This document shows positions 36,587 to 45,791 of a stretch of DNA of 64,000 nt, piece by piece (the stretch's first letter is position 1; the number at the start of each line of letters is the position of its first letter). Under the pieces are notes generated by a model. The model worked only from the letters and a program-made list of their open reading frames with translations, ran no database searches and was not told the DNA's origin. This DNA is from Clostridia bacterium (lineage in GTDB: Bacteria; Bacillota; Clostridia; Oscillospirales; Acutalibacteraceae), in the NCBI GenBank assembly GCA_017531385.1, contig JAFXLD010000037.1:38007-102006 (forward strand). The letters run 5' to 3'. A program made the translations under genes and the position numbers.

Positions 36587-37505
36587 CAAAAAAAACTTAC
36601 TTGTTATAATAATCTCAGCAATTGCAGTTATTATCATTTCCATTCTGGGATTAAGCGATAAAACAGACGAATTGAATGACTATGCTGCACCTGATAAAAA
36701 TACCGAAAATACTGTATCATCAAATAAAGATAATAACGAAAAAATAATGACTGCACATTTTATAGATGTGGGACAGGGCGACTGCACACTTTTCATTTCG
36801 GGCAATGAAACAATGCTTATAGATTGCGGTGAAGCTGAATATTCCGATACAGTAATCAATGATCTGAAATTCTACGGAGTGACAGAGCTTGATTATGCGG
36901 TCATTACTCATGCACATACCGACCACATGGGTGGTATGGCTAATATTCTTGATACGGTTCCCACAGAAAATATTATTTTCTCAGAACCGTCCGAAAAAAG
37001 TTCCGGAACAAAATCATACGGCGAATTCCTTGATGCAGCTGACCGCTGTGGTGCAGATATTATAATTGCAGAGCCTGACTATACATTCTCTTTCGGCAAT
37101 GCTGAGTGCCGTATCCTTGCACCTTTTGAGGTTTCAGAAAAAGAAGAAAACGACAACTCTGTCGTAATGCACATAACCGCCGGTACAACTTCATTCCTGA
37201 TGACAGGTGATGCCGAAAAAGCAGTTGAAAAAGACATCATTGAGCATTATCCGAACCTCAGTGCAACAATTCTGAAGGTCGGACATCACGGAAGCAAAAC
37301 ATCATCACATGACGATTTCATTTCAATGCTTGATTGTGAAACCGCTGTCATTCCTGTCGGTGAAGACAACAGATACGGCCACCCCACAGAACAGGTTATA
37401 AAAACTCTCGAAAGCAACAATATCGAATGCTACAGAACAGACCTTGAAGGAACGGTGACCATCGAATGCTTTACAGAAAATTATAAAATCTATACCGAAA
37501 GGTGA
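36564..37505 (+). CDS. ComEC-like metallo-beta-lactamase-fold protein, membrane anchored
   Basis: 313 aa. One N-terminal helix (residues 12-28) anchors an extracellular MBL domain. VGQGDCTLF, the zinc motif THAHTDHMGG, MTGDAE and KVGHHGSKTSS match the stand-alone C-terminal domain of ComEC/Rec2, thought to be a nuclease or phosphodiesterase. It overlaps ygiQ by 23 bp, and a DUF3006 gene follows, a pairing seen in many clostridia. Confidence 0.9.
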   Translation: MARRKKISKKNLLVIIISAIAVIIISILGLSDKTDELNDYAAPDKNTENTVSSNKDNNEKIMTAHFIDVGQGDCTLFISGNETMLIDCGEAEYSDTVINDLKFYGVTELDYAVITHAHTDHMGGMANILDTVPTENIIFSEPSEKSSGTKSYGEFLDAADRCGADIIIAEPDYTFSFGNAECRILAPFEVSEKEENDNSVVMHITAGTTSFLMTGDAEKAVEKDIIEHYPNLSATILKVGHHGSKTSSHDDFISMLDCETAVIPVGEDNRYGHPTEQVIKTLESNNIECYRTDLEGTVTIECFTENYKIYTER

Positions 37506-37511
37506 CAAAAT

Positions 37512-37745
37512 ATGTTCTACACCCTTGACAGAATTGAAAACGGCACCATTGCGGTGCTGATTGATGATGAGGGAAAGAAATACGATGTTAATATTTCGCT
37601 CCTTCATGGAAATCAGGATATCGGAAGCGTTTACAGCTTCGACGGAAACAACTATATATATAATGAAAAGGAAACACAAGCACGCCGTTCATCAAATTCC
37701 GAAAAACTCAGAAAACTGATGAGTAAAGCAAAAAACAGGAAATAA
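37512..37745 (+). CDS. DUF3006 family protein
   Basis: 77 aa beta-rich domain (YTLDRIENGTIAVLIDDEGK at the N-terminus), with a Lys/Arg-rich C-terminus. It commonly follows the ComEC-like MBL gene and starts 6 bp after it here. Function unknown; probably modulates the MBL partner. The start follows AAAGGTGAC. Confidence 0.82.
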   Translation: MFYTLDRIENGTIAVLIDDEGKKYDVNISLLHGNQDIGSVYSFDGNNYIYNEKETQARRSSNSEKLRKLMSKAKNRK

Positions 37746-37764
37746 TCAACAGGAGGTATATATT

Positions 37765-38982
37765 ATGAAATGCCATGTTTGCGGATATTCAATCCCTGAA
37801 GGAAAAAAATTCTGCCCCGGTTGCGGAAGAGTGCTTACTGCTGCCGAGCTGAAAAAGGCTGCCGCAGAACAAACTAAACAGGACGTAACAGACAGCACAA
37901 TCGTTTACAGACCTGCATCTACAGGAAAATCAAAAACTACTGAAAAAACAACAAATATTCCCGATATTTTCAGCAGTGATCCGAATGCTCCGGAATACAC
38001 GGATCCGCACACTTATGACAGAGCTACTGCAGATATTCTTGAATATGACAGACAGTTTGTAAGCAGAAAAGAAGAAGAAGAAAAAGAAGACTCATTCGAT
38101 AAAACATATGAATATTCTTCACCTGCAAGAAAAAAGTACAGCGAACCTGTTGTCAGTACATATCAGGATGATGAAGACAAAGAGGAAGAGCTTAATTACG
38201 ATATCGAACCTGAATATGACGATGAAGACAATGATTACAGCAGAAAAATCGTTAAACCCCGCATCAATATAAAAATGCTTATCATCTGTATTGCAGTGAT
38301 TGCAGGTTTTGTAATCATGATAACAGGTACATATCAGATAGGAAAACAGTTCGGATTCTGGGGTGAAACTGAGACTTCTGCAAAAACGGAAGAAGACAAA
38401 ACTCTCGGCGAAAAAGCTTCTGTTGTAAAAGAGCCCGATTCAACAACATCATCACCCGTTTCTGATTATAAAATCGGCACATATACCGTGTCTTCCGACC
38501 AGTCTACAGTTTTTATGTATAAATCCGAAACTGACGACAGAATAATAGCAACAATCCCGAATCTGGAAGTTATTAAAATCACAGAAATATCAGGTGAAAT
38601 GGGCAAGACAACATATGGCTCATATACAGGTTGGGTATATCTTGAAGATCTTACTTATTCTCCCGATAAAAAGCTTCCGGATACAGAAACAACCACAACA
38701 AAACCGGAAAGCACCACGGGTACTCCCGAAAATAATGATACTAACAACGGAGAAACAACCACACAGCCGGAAGATTCCGCATCAACAGGCACTTATACCG
38801 TTGATCTGCAGGGTGACGGAACATACCTGAATGTCCGCGACACAAGCTCAACAGACGGTACTGCCATCGGCAGAATTGATGACGGAGCACAGGTTACGGT
38901 TGACAAAATTGAAAACGGCTGGGGACACATTACCACACCCGACGGTATTGAGGGTTGGGTATATATGGTGTACTTGAAGTAA
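37765..38982 (+). CDS. Zinc-ribbon membrane protein with extracellular SH3-type domains
   Basis: 405 aa. N-terminal zinc ribbon CHVCGYSIPEGKKFCPGCG, then a long acidic cytoplasmic segment, one helix (residues about 170-192), and extracellular bacterial SH3 repeats, the first near residues 235-295 and the second at the C-terminus (YLNVRDTSSTDGTAIGRIDD), with a Thr/Pro-rich linker between. SH3 domains of this type bind cell-wall peptides. The stop codon TAA is the first base triplet of repeat element B1, which follows directly. Confidence 0.78.
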   Translation: MKCHVCGYSIPEGKKFCPGCGRVLTAAELKKAAAEQTKQDVTDSTIVYRPASTGKSKTTEKTTNIPDIFSSDPNAPEYTDPHTYDRATADILEYDRQFVSRKEEEEKEDSFDKTYEYSSPARKKYSEPVVSTYQDDEDKEEELNYDIEPEYDDEDNDYSRKIVKPRINIKMLIICIAVIAGFVIMITGTYQIGKQFGFWGETETSAKTEEDKTLGEKASVVKEPDSTTSSPVSDYKIGTYTVSSDQSTVFMYKSETDDRIIATIPNLEVIKITEISGEMGKTTYGSYTGWVYLEDLTYSPDKKLPDTETTTTKPESTTGTPENNDTNNGETTTQPEDSASTGTYTVDLQGDGTYLNVRDTSSTDGTAIGRIDDGAQVTVDKIENGWGHITTPDGIEGWVYMVYLK

Positions 38983-39215
38983 ACAATAATTTATCGGGCT
39001 GTGCCCGACAATAGTTAGGAGTGAGTAGTGAGAAGTGAGGAGTTTATGAAGGGGCTTTGCCCCTTACCCCATTATAATGCAGATGAAGCACAAATGGCGG
39101 TATATAGCAAAAACTTCAATTTCTTTAATAGAGCGAAGCGGAACAAGTGCGCAGCACTTCCGACACTCCTAACTCCTAACTTCTAACTCCTAACTCTTCG
39201 ATAAATTATTGTTTA
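38980..39215. repeat. Intergenic repeat element, family B copy 1
   Basis: Left end TAAACAATAATTTATCGGGC and right end ATAAATTATTGTTTA are the same as family A, but the core differs. It has GTTAGGAGTGAG and AGTGAGGAG on the left, AAGGGGCTTTGCCCCTT, a unique middle of about 60 bp, AGTGCGCAGCACTT, and a right arm of CTCCTAACTCCTAAC that can pair with the left arm. The gene upstream stops on its first bases. Confidence 0.85.
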
Positions 39216-39273
39216 TTGTGCAAACCTCATAAAAATAAACATATAAAATGTTAAAAAAAACTCTGTTTTCCTA

Positions 39274-39302
39274 TTGAAAATCAAGGAAACTTGTGATATA
39301 AT
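39274..39302 (+). promoter_or_regulatory. Promoter of rpsB-tsf
   Basis: TTGAAA 39274-39279, 17-bp spacer, TATAAT 39297-39302. A leader of about 95 nt follows with a CTGCAT/ATGCAG hairpin near 39342-39366, a possible site for S2 feedback control. Confidence 0.75.
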
Positions 39303-39405
39303 TTACAGGCTTAAAACTCACGCAGTCCATTTGCATATTCCTGCATCAACGATGTTTTATGCAGAAGTGACGGCTGCGGCGGTTAAATAAAAGGAGGCAA
39401 AAAAT

Positions 39406-40149
39406 ATGTCAGTAGTATCAATGAAACAGCTTCTTGAAGCCGGTGTACATTTCGGTCACCAGACAAGAAGATGGAACCCCAAAATGGCACCTTACATCTT
39501 CACAGAGCGTAACGGTATCTACATCATCGACCTTCAGAAAACAGTTAAGAAGCTCGAAGATGCTTATATGTTCGTTCGTCAGATCGCAGAAGATGGCGGA
39601 GATATCCTCTTCGTAGGTACAAAGAAGCAGGCTATGGATTCCGTTAAGGAAGAAGCAGAGCGTTGCGGTATGCCTTTTGTTAACGCAAGATGGCTCGGCG
39701 GTATGCTCACAAACTTCACAACAATCAAACTCAGAATCAGAAGACTTGCTCAGCTCAAGGCTATGGAAGAAAACGGCACATTCGATCTTCTTCCCAAGAA
39801 GGAAGTTGCTAAGCTCAAGCTCCAGATCGAAAAGCTTGAAAAGTTCCTCGGCGGTATCACAGAGATGAAGAAAATGCCCGCAGCAATGTTCATCGTTGAC
39901 CCCAGAAAGGAAAGAATTGCTGTTGCTGAAGCTAAGAAGCTCGGTATACCCATCGTTGCAATCGTAGACACAAACTGCGATCCCGACGAAGTTGACTATG
40001 TAATCCCCGGTAACGACGATGCTATCCGTGCAGTTAAGCTCATCGCCGGTGCAATGGCTGATGCTGTTATCGAAGGCAGACAGGGTGAACAGAGTGCTCC
40101 CGAAGCTGCAGCTGAAGAAGCTCCCGCAGCAGAAGAAGCAGCTGAATAA
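39406..40149 (+). CDS. rpsB: 30S ribosomal protein S2
   Basis: 247 aa; [20 protein letters not shown] at the N-terminus and the [20 protein letters not shown] stretch are diagnostic. An Ala/Glu-rich tail of about 20 residues ends the protein. Preferred codons and an AAAGGAGG site fit very high expression. First gene of rpsB-tsf. Confidence 0.98.
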   Translation: MSVVSMKQLLEAGVHFGHQTRRWNPKMAPYIFTERNGIYIIDLQKTVKKLEDAYMFVRQIAEDGGDILFVGTKKQAMDSVKEEAERCGMPFVNARWLGGMLTNFTTIKLRIRRLAQLKAMEENGTFDLLPKKEVAKLKLQIEKLEKFLGGITEMKKMPAAMFIVDPRKERIAVAEAKKLGIPIVAIVDTNCDPDEVDYVIPGNDDAIRAVKLIAGAMADAVIEGRQGEQSAPEAAAEEAPAAEEAAE

Positions 40150-40160
40150 TTTTAATTATT

Positions 40161-40197
40161 CAAAGCCCGTGCGAATTACTTGTGCGGGCTTGTTTTT
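40161..40197 (+). terminator. Hairpin between rpsB and tsf
   Basis: AAGCCCG-loop-CGGGCTT followed by GTTTTT, 12 bp after rpsB. It probably attenuates transcription so that less EF-Ts than S2 is made. Confidence 0.7.
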
Positions 40198-40228
40198 AAA
40201 AAATATTATTTAATTGGAGGAATTTAAA

Positions 40229-41332
40229 ATGGCATTTACAGCTAAAGACGTTCAGGCTCTTCGTGAGAAGACAGGCGTTGGTATGATGGATTGTAAGAAG
40301 GCTCTTGTTGAAACAGACGGTGATATCGACAAGGCTATTGATATTCTCAGAGAAAAGGGTCTTGCATCAGCTGCTAAGAAGGCAAGCCGTGTTGCTGCAG
40401 AAGGTATCGTTGCTACATGTTCAGATGCAACTGCAGGCGCACTTGTTGAAATCAACTGTGAAACAGACTTCGTTGCTAAGGGCGCTCCCTTCGTTGAACT
40501 TTCAGCAAAGGTTGCAAAGACAGTTCTTGCAGCAAAGCCCGCTGATGTTGAAGCTCTTCTTGCTACAAAGGCAGTAGATTCAGACAAGACTGTTGAAGAA
40601 GAAGTTCAGGAAGTTTTCCTTGCTCTTCGTGAAAATATGAAGGTCAGAAGATTTGCTGTTGTTGAAGGTCACACAGCAACATACATTCATGCAGGCGGTT
40701 CAGTCGGCGTTATCGTTGCATTCGACACAGACGATGCAACAGCAGCTAAGGCAGAATTCGCAGATATGGGTAAGAACGTAGCTATGCAGGTTGCAGCTAT
40801 GAACCCCGAATATCTCAGCAAGAGTGACATCTCAGCAGAAGAACTTGCAAAGATGGAATCAATCACTGTTGACAGCGCACTCAACAAGCCTGATTCACTT
40901 CCCATGCCCATCCTCACAAGCCTCATCAACGAAGCTATCGACAGCAAGAAGTGGAGCGATGAAGACAGCACTGTTTATCAGGGTCTTGACCAGAAGCAGA
41001 GAAAGAACTTCACAAACTTCATTTCAAAAGAAGCATATGCTACTCTTGCAGAACTTGCAGTTTCTCACAAGGCAGAAATCGTTGACAACAAGATCTTCGG
41101 CGGACTTGTTGCAGGTCGTATCTCAAAGCAGATCAAAGAAGTTTGTCTTCTTGAACAGGCATTCGTTCGTTCAGACCTCTTTGAAGGCGATGTAAAGGGC
41201 TACGTTGCATCAGTTGCAAAGGCTCTCGGCGCAGAAATCAGCGTTGCAAAATATGTTCGTTTTGAAAAGGGCGAAGGCATCGAAAAGAAGCAGGACGATT
41301 TCGCAGCAGAAATCGCAAGCATGGTGCAGTAA
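40229..41332 (+). CDS. tsf: Elongation factor Ts
   Basis: Nucleotide exchange factor for EF-Tu. N-terminal UBA-like domain (REKTGVGMMDCKKALVETDG), then the core with EINCETDFVAK. The protein has 367 aa, longer than the usual near-300 residues. A segment around residues 225-290 (LPMPILTSLINEAIDSKKWS and on) looks like a lineage-specific insertion in the second core subdomain. ATG 40229 follows TGGAGG. The C-terminal part resumes the family pattern (FVRSDLFEGDVKGYVASVAK). Confidence 0.96.
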   Translation: MAFTAKDVQALREKTGVGMMDCKKALVETDGDIDKAIDILREKGLASAAKKASRVAAEGIVATCSDATAGALVEINCETDFVAKGAPFVELSAKVAKTVLAAKPADVEALLATKAVDSDKTVEEEVQEVFLALRENMKVRRFAVVEGHTATYIHAGGSVGVIVAFDTDDATAAKAEFADMGKNVAMQVAAMNPEYLSKSDISAEELAKMESITVDSALNKPDSLPMPILTSLINEAIDSKKWSDEDSTVYQGLDQKQRKNFTNFISKEAYATLAELAVSHKAEIVDNKIFGGLVAGRISKQIKEVCLLEQAFVRSDLFEGDVKGYVASVAKALGAEISVAKYVRFEKGEGIEKKQDDFAAEIASMVQ

Positions 41333-41345
41333 TCAATTTTCATAT

Positions 41346-41377
41346 TACTCCTGTCATTCCGGCAGGAGTTTTTTTAT
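41346..41377 (+). terminator. Terminator of rpsB-tsf
   Basis: ACTCCTG-TCATTC-CGGCAGGAGT followed by TTTTTTATT; its last bases run into the next promoter. Confidence 0.9.
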
Positions 41378-41405
41378 TGACAATAAAAATTATTCATGTT
41401 ATAGT
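41377..41405 (+). promoter_or_regulatory. Promoter of the subtilase-dockerin unit
   Basis: TTGACA 41377-41382, 17-bp spacer, TATAGT 41400-41405. Confidence 0.75.
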
Positions 41406-41440
41406 AATATCGTGGAAATAATATTTAAGGAGTGAATCCA

Positions 41441-41464
41441 ATGTGGTATTTCAGCTATACTTAA
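41441..41464 (+). CDS. Seven-codon leader ORF (MWYFSYT)
   Basis: An ATG with a good ribosome site (AAGGAG, 8-bp gap) opens a 7-codon frame MWYFSYT ending TAA, 24 bp before the subtilase start. Four of seven residues are aromatic. It may be a regulatory leader, a coupling device or the remnant of a longer gene. No attenuator hairpin was seen between it and the subtilase. Confidence 0.35.
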   Translation: MWYFSYT

Positions 41465-41488
41465 ATTATAATAAAAGGAGAAAAATTT

Positions 41489-43366
41489 ATGAAAAATAAA
41501 ATAACAAAATTATTTAGCATTATCTTAGCCTGTACCTATGTAATATGTTCATTTGAATATGACGCACTAAGTAAAAATAATCATTCAGCAAAAATATCCA
41601 CTCAGCTATATAATGAATTATCAAAAATTTCATTTGACACAAAATTACAAGTTGCAATTGCAGGATATTCTGTAGAAACAGCTAACAATGAAATTTTAAT
41701 AAACAATGATATGTTATTATCAGAAAAAAATATTAACAGAGATGAAAACGATATATCAATTGATGAAATCCAATCTTACATACAACAAAAACGAAAAAAA
41801 ACAAAAGAAACATATATAAATCATAACACATCATTAGTAAAAGAATTAAATCTCGAAAATGATGTCTTTTATATTTCTAAATTTGCACCTGTTTTTTTTG
41901 CAAACATAAACAAACAACAAATTATGGAAATATCAACAAGTGAAAAAATAAAAACTATCGAATATTGTAAAGATAATGTTGAAGTTAAAGAATATCTTAA
42001 TACAAGCAAAAATACAGTAAGAGCACAAACTGTACAAAACAATAATATGTTTAGGTATACAGGAAATGGGGTAAAAATTGGAATATTAGAGCATTACCAA
42101 CCAAATCTTAATTTTTCATCACTTGCTGGTGCAAATATTACTTTACACACAACAAATTCGACATATACAGAAGGTAACGAAGGAGGACATGCTACAACAG
42201 TTACAACAATTCTAGCTAGTCAAGGAACATCTGATACCGCAATAGGAATTGCACCTGATGCTGAATATTATTGTGTTCCTGTCACATTTTTTGAAAATTA
42301 CAATATATCTGTATACGCAGCATATATAATGGCAATTGAAACTTTGATTGACATCTATAATGTCAACATTATCAACATTTCTTCAGGTATTCTTTTTGGT
42401 GGAGAGTTACTTGGAATGCTTTTAAATTCAGCCATATACAATTCATACACAACAACAGCAAATGAAGAAGCTTATCTGATAACATATTTAATTGATAACT
42501 ATGTAAACAATTCATATGTTACTTTTGCAATAGCGGCAGGTAATTCGGGAAAAAAAGGAATTCCATTTCCTTTTTTATCTTATAATGGTATTGTTGTCGG
42601 AAATATTGACGATAATGGAACAAGCAGTATAAGTGATGATAGTTTAAATGCAAATTCATCCTATTATAATGAATTAACACCAACATATGCTTCAAAACCA
42701 GATTTATGTGCGCCCGGCACAATTATCGATGTAAATGGTACTGATAAAGTATACATTAATGACCCAATCAACAATATCAACCAATATGTAGAATCGACCG
42801 GTACAAGTTTTTCAGCACCAATTGTAGCAGGTGCTGCTGCCCTAATGTGCGAGCAACAACCTATATTATTAACTTGTCCGTCTGCAATTAAGGCAATTAT
42901 GACGGCAGGAGTGTTCACGTCTAAACATTGTTATGTTCCGTCTGAAAGAATACTAACAACCGATGAAGAATCACCTGCAAGTTCTTACATCCAGTATGGA
43001 GCAGGAATTTTAAATTGTGTGGCAAATGGACTAATACTTATCAATGAGACATACGATCTTGGATATTTTCTTCCGAATTTCACACAATCTAATGATCAAT
43101 TAGAATTATTAGGACAAAAAAATGTAAGAATATCATTGGCATATGCACTAAACACCGATGATTATAATATGACACTGGACAACTTTGATATATATCTTTA
43201 TGATTCTACAGGAACATTAATTGGTTCCTCAACAACCTCTTTCAACAATGTTGAAATAATAGATGTATATATTCCAACTTCTGGCACATATACACTAAAA
43301 ACTGTAAGAACATCATCAACAAATAAAACTGTACTTATGGGTATGGCTTGGTTACAATATTCTTAG
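41489..43366 (+). CDS. Secreted subtilisin-like (S8) peptidase with altered Asp site
   Basis: 625 aa. Signal sequence at residues 1-25, a propeptide-like region up to about 185, then an S8 domain. Triad places: GVKIGILEHYQP where Asp is expected but Glu stands; GGHATTVTTILAS (His); AIAAGNSGKKG (oxyanion Asn); GTSFSAPIVAGAAAL (Ser). A C-terminal beta domain of about 110 residues follows (NFDIYLYDSTGTLIGSS), as in P-domain or CBM-like ends. The gene is visibly richer in A and T and in ATA/AAA codons than its neighbours, hinting at acquisition. The start follows AAAAGGAGAAAA. Activity is uncertain because of the Glu. Confidence 0.8.
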   Translation: MKNKITKLFSIILACTYVICSFEYDALSKNNHSAKISTQLYNELSKISFDTKLQVAIAGYSVETANNEILINNDMLLSEKNINRDENDISIDEIQSYIQQKRKKTKETYINHNTSLVKELNLENDVFYISKFAPVFFANINKQQIMEISTSEKIKTIEYCKDNVEVKEYLNTSKNTVRAQTVQNNNMFRYTGNGVKIGILEHYQPNLNFSSLAGANITLHTTNSTYTEGNEGGHATTVTTILASQGTSDTAIGIAPDAEYYCVPVTFFENYNISVYAAYIMAIETLIDIYNVNIINISSGILFGGELLGMLLNSAIYNSYTTTANEEAYLITYLIDNYVNNSYVTFAIAAGNSGKKGIPFPFLSYNGIVVGNIDDNGTSSISDDSLNANSSYYNELTPTYASKPDLCAPGTIIDVNGTDKVYINDPINNINQYVESTGTSFSAPIVAGAAALMCEQQPILLTCPSAIKAIMTAGVFTSKHCYVPSERILTTDEESPASSYIQYGAGILNCVANGLILINETYDLGYFLPNFTQSNDQLELLGQKNVRISLAYALNTDDYNMTLDNFDIYLYDSTGTLIGSSTTSFNNVEIIDVYIPTSGTYTLKTVRTSSTNKTVLMGMAWLQYS

Positions 43367-43379
43367 GAGTTGATAAAAA

Positions 43380-44150
43380 ATGAAAAAACTGTTATCTGTT
43401 TTTCTTGCAATTGTAATCATATCATTAACATCAATACAAGTATTTGCAAGCAACCTTATTCTTTCCGGCGAAGAAAGCTATGCACCGAGAATTGATAACA
43501 AACAAATCTCACTGATTGAAAATGATTACTACAAAAACTATTACAACGAGCTTTTTGAATACAGGTTTGAAAAAATCCAAAAATTGTTTTCTGACAATCA
43601 GAATAATTCCGGCGATTATTCACATCTTTATTCATTGCTCGAAAAAGACTCTTATACATACATAACAGTTATATTTAATGACAAACCTGATGATGTTGGT
43701 TATTATGAATATAACAAAGAAAAATTGAGTCTCACTTTTGCAGATGAAGAAATTTTATACGTGGGTGATACAACACCAATGGCTGTTGTAAAGCTTGATT
43801 ATGATAAAATTTCATTATTAAATGAAAATGAGAATATCATATATATTGCAGAAGCATTTTTCAGTACCGGCGGAATAATTAATTTTATGACCGGAAGTAT
43901 TGAAATGGGTAACATAATATCAAATGACGGCGTAACAGCCGCCGATGCAAGGTTTGTTTTAAGATTTGCCGCAGGACTTGAAACCGTCAACGTACATTCT
44001 GCAAAAAACTTATATTTCGTTGCAGACATGAATGTGGATGGAAGAATAACGTCAGCTGATGCAAGACTTATTCTCCGTACTGCTGCCGGTCTGGAAAAAT
44101 CCAAAAAAATTTCATTCCCTTATGCGGCAGGTTGGAATGATTTTGCATAA
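43380..44150 (+). CDS. Small secreted protein with C-terminal dockerin-like domain
   Basis: 256 aa. Signal peptide 1-23, a helical/beta domain of unknown type (24-180), then a dockerin: GNIISNDGVTAADARFVLR (first loop missing some Ca ligands) and DMNVDGRITSADARLILR (intact). It begins 13 bp after the subtilase stop behind AGGAGTTG, so it is co-transcribed. It may be an inhibitor, a chaperone or a scaffold partner of the peptidase; that is inference. Both proteins would be exported. Confidence 0.72.
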   Translation: MKKLLSVFLAIVIISLTSIQVFASNLILSGEESYAPRIDNKQISLIENDYYKNYYNELFEYRFEKIQKLFSDNQNNSGDYSHLYSLLEKDSYTYITVIFNDKPDDVGYYEYNKEKLSLTFADEEILYVGDTTPMAVVKLDYDKISLLNENENIIYIAEAFFSTGGIINFMTGSIEMGNIISNDGVTAADARFVLRFAAGLETVNVHSAKNLYFVADMNVDGRITSADARLILRTAAGLEKSKKISFPYAAGWNDFA

Positions 44151-44162
44151 ATCAAATATAAA

Positions 44163-44195
44163 TGCGGAGTGCGGTTGCATTCCGCTTCTTTTTTG
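44163..44195 (+). terminator. Terminator after the subtilase-dockerin unit
   Basis: GCGGAGTGC-GGTT-GCATTCCGC followed by TTCTTTTTT. Confidence 0.85.
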
Positions 44196-44232
44196 TATAT
44201 AATAAGTATATAATATACTTGGGAGAGAGAAA

Positions 44233-44874
44233 ATGAAAATCACAGGAGCAATTTTTGATTTTGACGGCACACTTTTTGATTCAATGCACGTCTGGAAAGG
44301 TATCAGATATAAATTTTTTGACAGAATAGGGCTTGTTCTGAATGAAGAGGATGAAGAAGCATTCAGAGGACTGTATCTTCGTGAATCACTTATTCTTGCA
44401 AAGGAAAGATTCAATCTGAAAGAAACCCAGGAAGAGCTTTTTGCCAAGTTTTTTGAGATGATAAAGGAAATGTATCTTGCCGACACAGAGCCTAAGAACG
44501 ATATTGTGGAATTTCTTGAAAAGCTGAAAGCTAAAGGTGTAAAAATGGGTATCGCTACTGCAACGGGTGAACCTGCTCTTGAAGCAGTGCTTGAAAAATA
44601 TGGCATGCTCCACTATTTTGAAGCAATTTACTCCACATACACAGTCGGTGCGGCAAAAACTGAGCCGAAAGTCTATGATGTTGTGCTTGATGCTCTGGGC
44701 ACGGACAAAGAAACAACATGGATTTTTGAAGATGCACTCTATGCAGCCACAACAGCCAAAGCAAACGGCTATAACGTTGTAGGCATATACGATAAAAGTG
44801 AAGAAAAAACAGAAGAACTGAAAGAACTCGCGGATGTGTATATTCATAATTATAGTGAGCTTGAGATTGAGTAA
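44233..44874 (+). CDS. HAD-superfamily phosphatase (beta-PGM-like)
   Basis: 213 aa. Motif I DFDGTLFDS, a helical C1 cap, motif II around GIATATGEP, a lysine at GAAKTEPKVYD and motif III FEDALYAATTAKANG. Cap type and length match the beta-phosphoglucomutase/phosphoglycolate phosphatase group. Substrate is not predictable. The ATG follows TGGGAGAGAG. Confidence 0.88.
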   Translation: MKITGAIFDFDGTLFDSMHVWKGIRYKFFDRIGLVLNEEDEEAFRGLYLRESLILAKERFNLKETQEELFAKFFEMIKEMYLADTEPKNDIVEFLEKLKAKGVKMGIATATGEPALEAVLEKYGMLHYFEAIYSTYTVGAAKTEPKVYDVVLDALGTDKETTWIFEDALYAATTAKANGYNVVGIYDKSEEKTEELKELADVYIHNYSELEIE

Positions 44875-44915
44875 TAATTTTTCTTCATCATACATTTAAT
44901 AATCAGGTGATAAAA

Positions 44916-45494
44916 ATGAACATTTGCATATACGGTGCGGCAAGCGACAGTATTGATAAAAAGTATATAGATGCTGTTGAGCTTCTCAGCAAAAAACTGG
45001 CTAAAAAAGGACATTCTCTTATTTTCGGTGGTGGTGCTCAGGGGCTTATGGGTGCTGCTGCAAGAGGTTTTTACTCTGAGAACGCAAAAATAACAGGTGT
45101 TGTGCCGAAATTCTTCAATGTTGACGGAATCCTTTTTGACAACTGCGAAATGATAAAAACCGATACAATGCGACAGAGAAAACAGATAATGGATGACCTT
45201 GCTGAAGCATTCATCACAACTCCCGGCGGTATCGGCACATATGAAGAATTTTTTGAGATAATCACACTCAAACAGTTGGGACAAAGCAACAAACCCCTTG
45301 TGCTTTTCAACATCGACGGTTATTTTGAACCCCTTCGAGCAATGCTTGAAAACTGCGTAAAAGGAAATTTCATGCCACAGACAACAATTGACTTGTGCTT
45401 CTTCTGCGATTCTGTTGACGGCATTATAGATTATATTGAAAACTATAAACCCGTTGATTTCAATATACTTGATTACAGAAACATAAAACAATAA
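44916..45494 (+). CDS. LOG family protein (Rossmann nucleotide-binding, YvdD type)
   Basis: 192 aa. GGGAQGLMGAAARG and the PGGIGTYEEFFE motif are the hallmark of LOG-type nucleotide 5'-monophosphate phosphoribohydrolases. ATG 44916 follows CAGGTGAT, favoured over GTG 44907, which is the ribosome site itself. The last residue Gln and the stop TAA are contributed by repeat element B2. Confidence 0.9.
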   Translation: MNICIYGAASDSIDKKYIDAVELLSKKLAKKGHSLIFGGGAQGLMGAAARGFYSENAKITGVVPKFFNVDGILFDNCEMIKTDTMRQRKQIMDDLAEAFITTPGGIGTYEEFFEIITLKQLGQSNKPLVLFNIDGYFEPLRAMLENCVKGNFMPQTTIDLCFFCDSVDGIIDYIENYKPVDFNILDYRNIKQ

Positions 45495-45662
45495 TTTGTC
45501 GGGCTGTGCCCGACAATAGTTAGGAGTGAGAAGTGAGGAGTTTATGAAGGGGCAAGCCCCTTAAACCCCATTATATAGAGCGTAGCGGAACAAGTGCGCA
45601 GCACTTCCGACACTCCTAACTCCTAACTTCTAACTCCTAACTCTCAGATAAATTATTGTTTA
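45487..45662. repeat. Intergenic repeat element, family B copy 2
   Basis: Same arms as B1 (GTTAGGAGTGAG, AGTGCGCAGCACTT, CTCCTAACTCCTAAC, ends AACAATAATT and AATTATTGTT), but without the unique 60-bp middle. It follows the LOG gene, whose stop lies inside it. Confidence 0.85.
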
Positions 45663-45692
45663 TCACGGTGAAATATCCGTGATTTTTTTATT
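45662..45692 (+). terminator. Terminator beyond repeat B2
   Basis: ATCACGG-TGAAATAT-CCGTGAT followed by TTTTTTATT. It would stop transcription arriving through the repeat. Confidence 0.8.
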
Positions 45693-45699
45693 TTTTATA

Positions 45700-45728
45700 T
45701 TGAATACTTTGACATTGTGATGTATAAT
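45700..45728 (+). promoter_or_regulatory. Promoter of the sugar operon
   Basis: TTGAAT 45700-45705, 17-bp spacer, TATAAT 45723-45728. No regulator gene or clear operator is adjacent. Confidence 0.6.
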
Positions 45729-45791
45729 TATAAGATGTAAAAATATAAAATTCACTTACAAAGCCGTAAGGCGTGAAAGGATGTTTTGATT

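Noticed and set aside
39303-39405. Known riboswitch class in the rpsB leader
   Set aside because: Only a simple CTGCAT/ATGCAG hairpin is visible; no recognised riboswitch motif, so it is mentioned only as possible feedback control.
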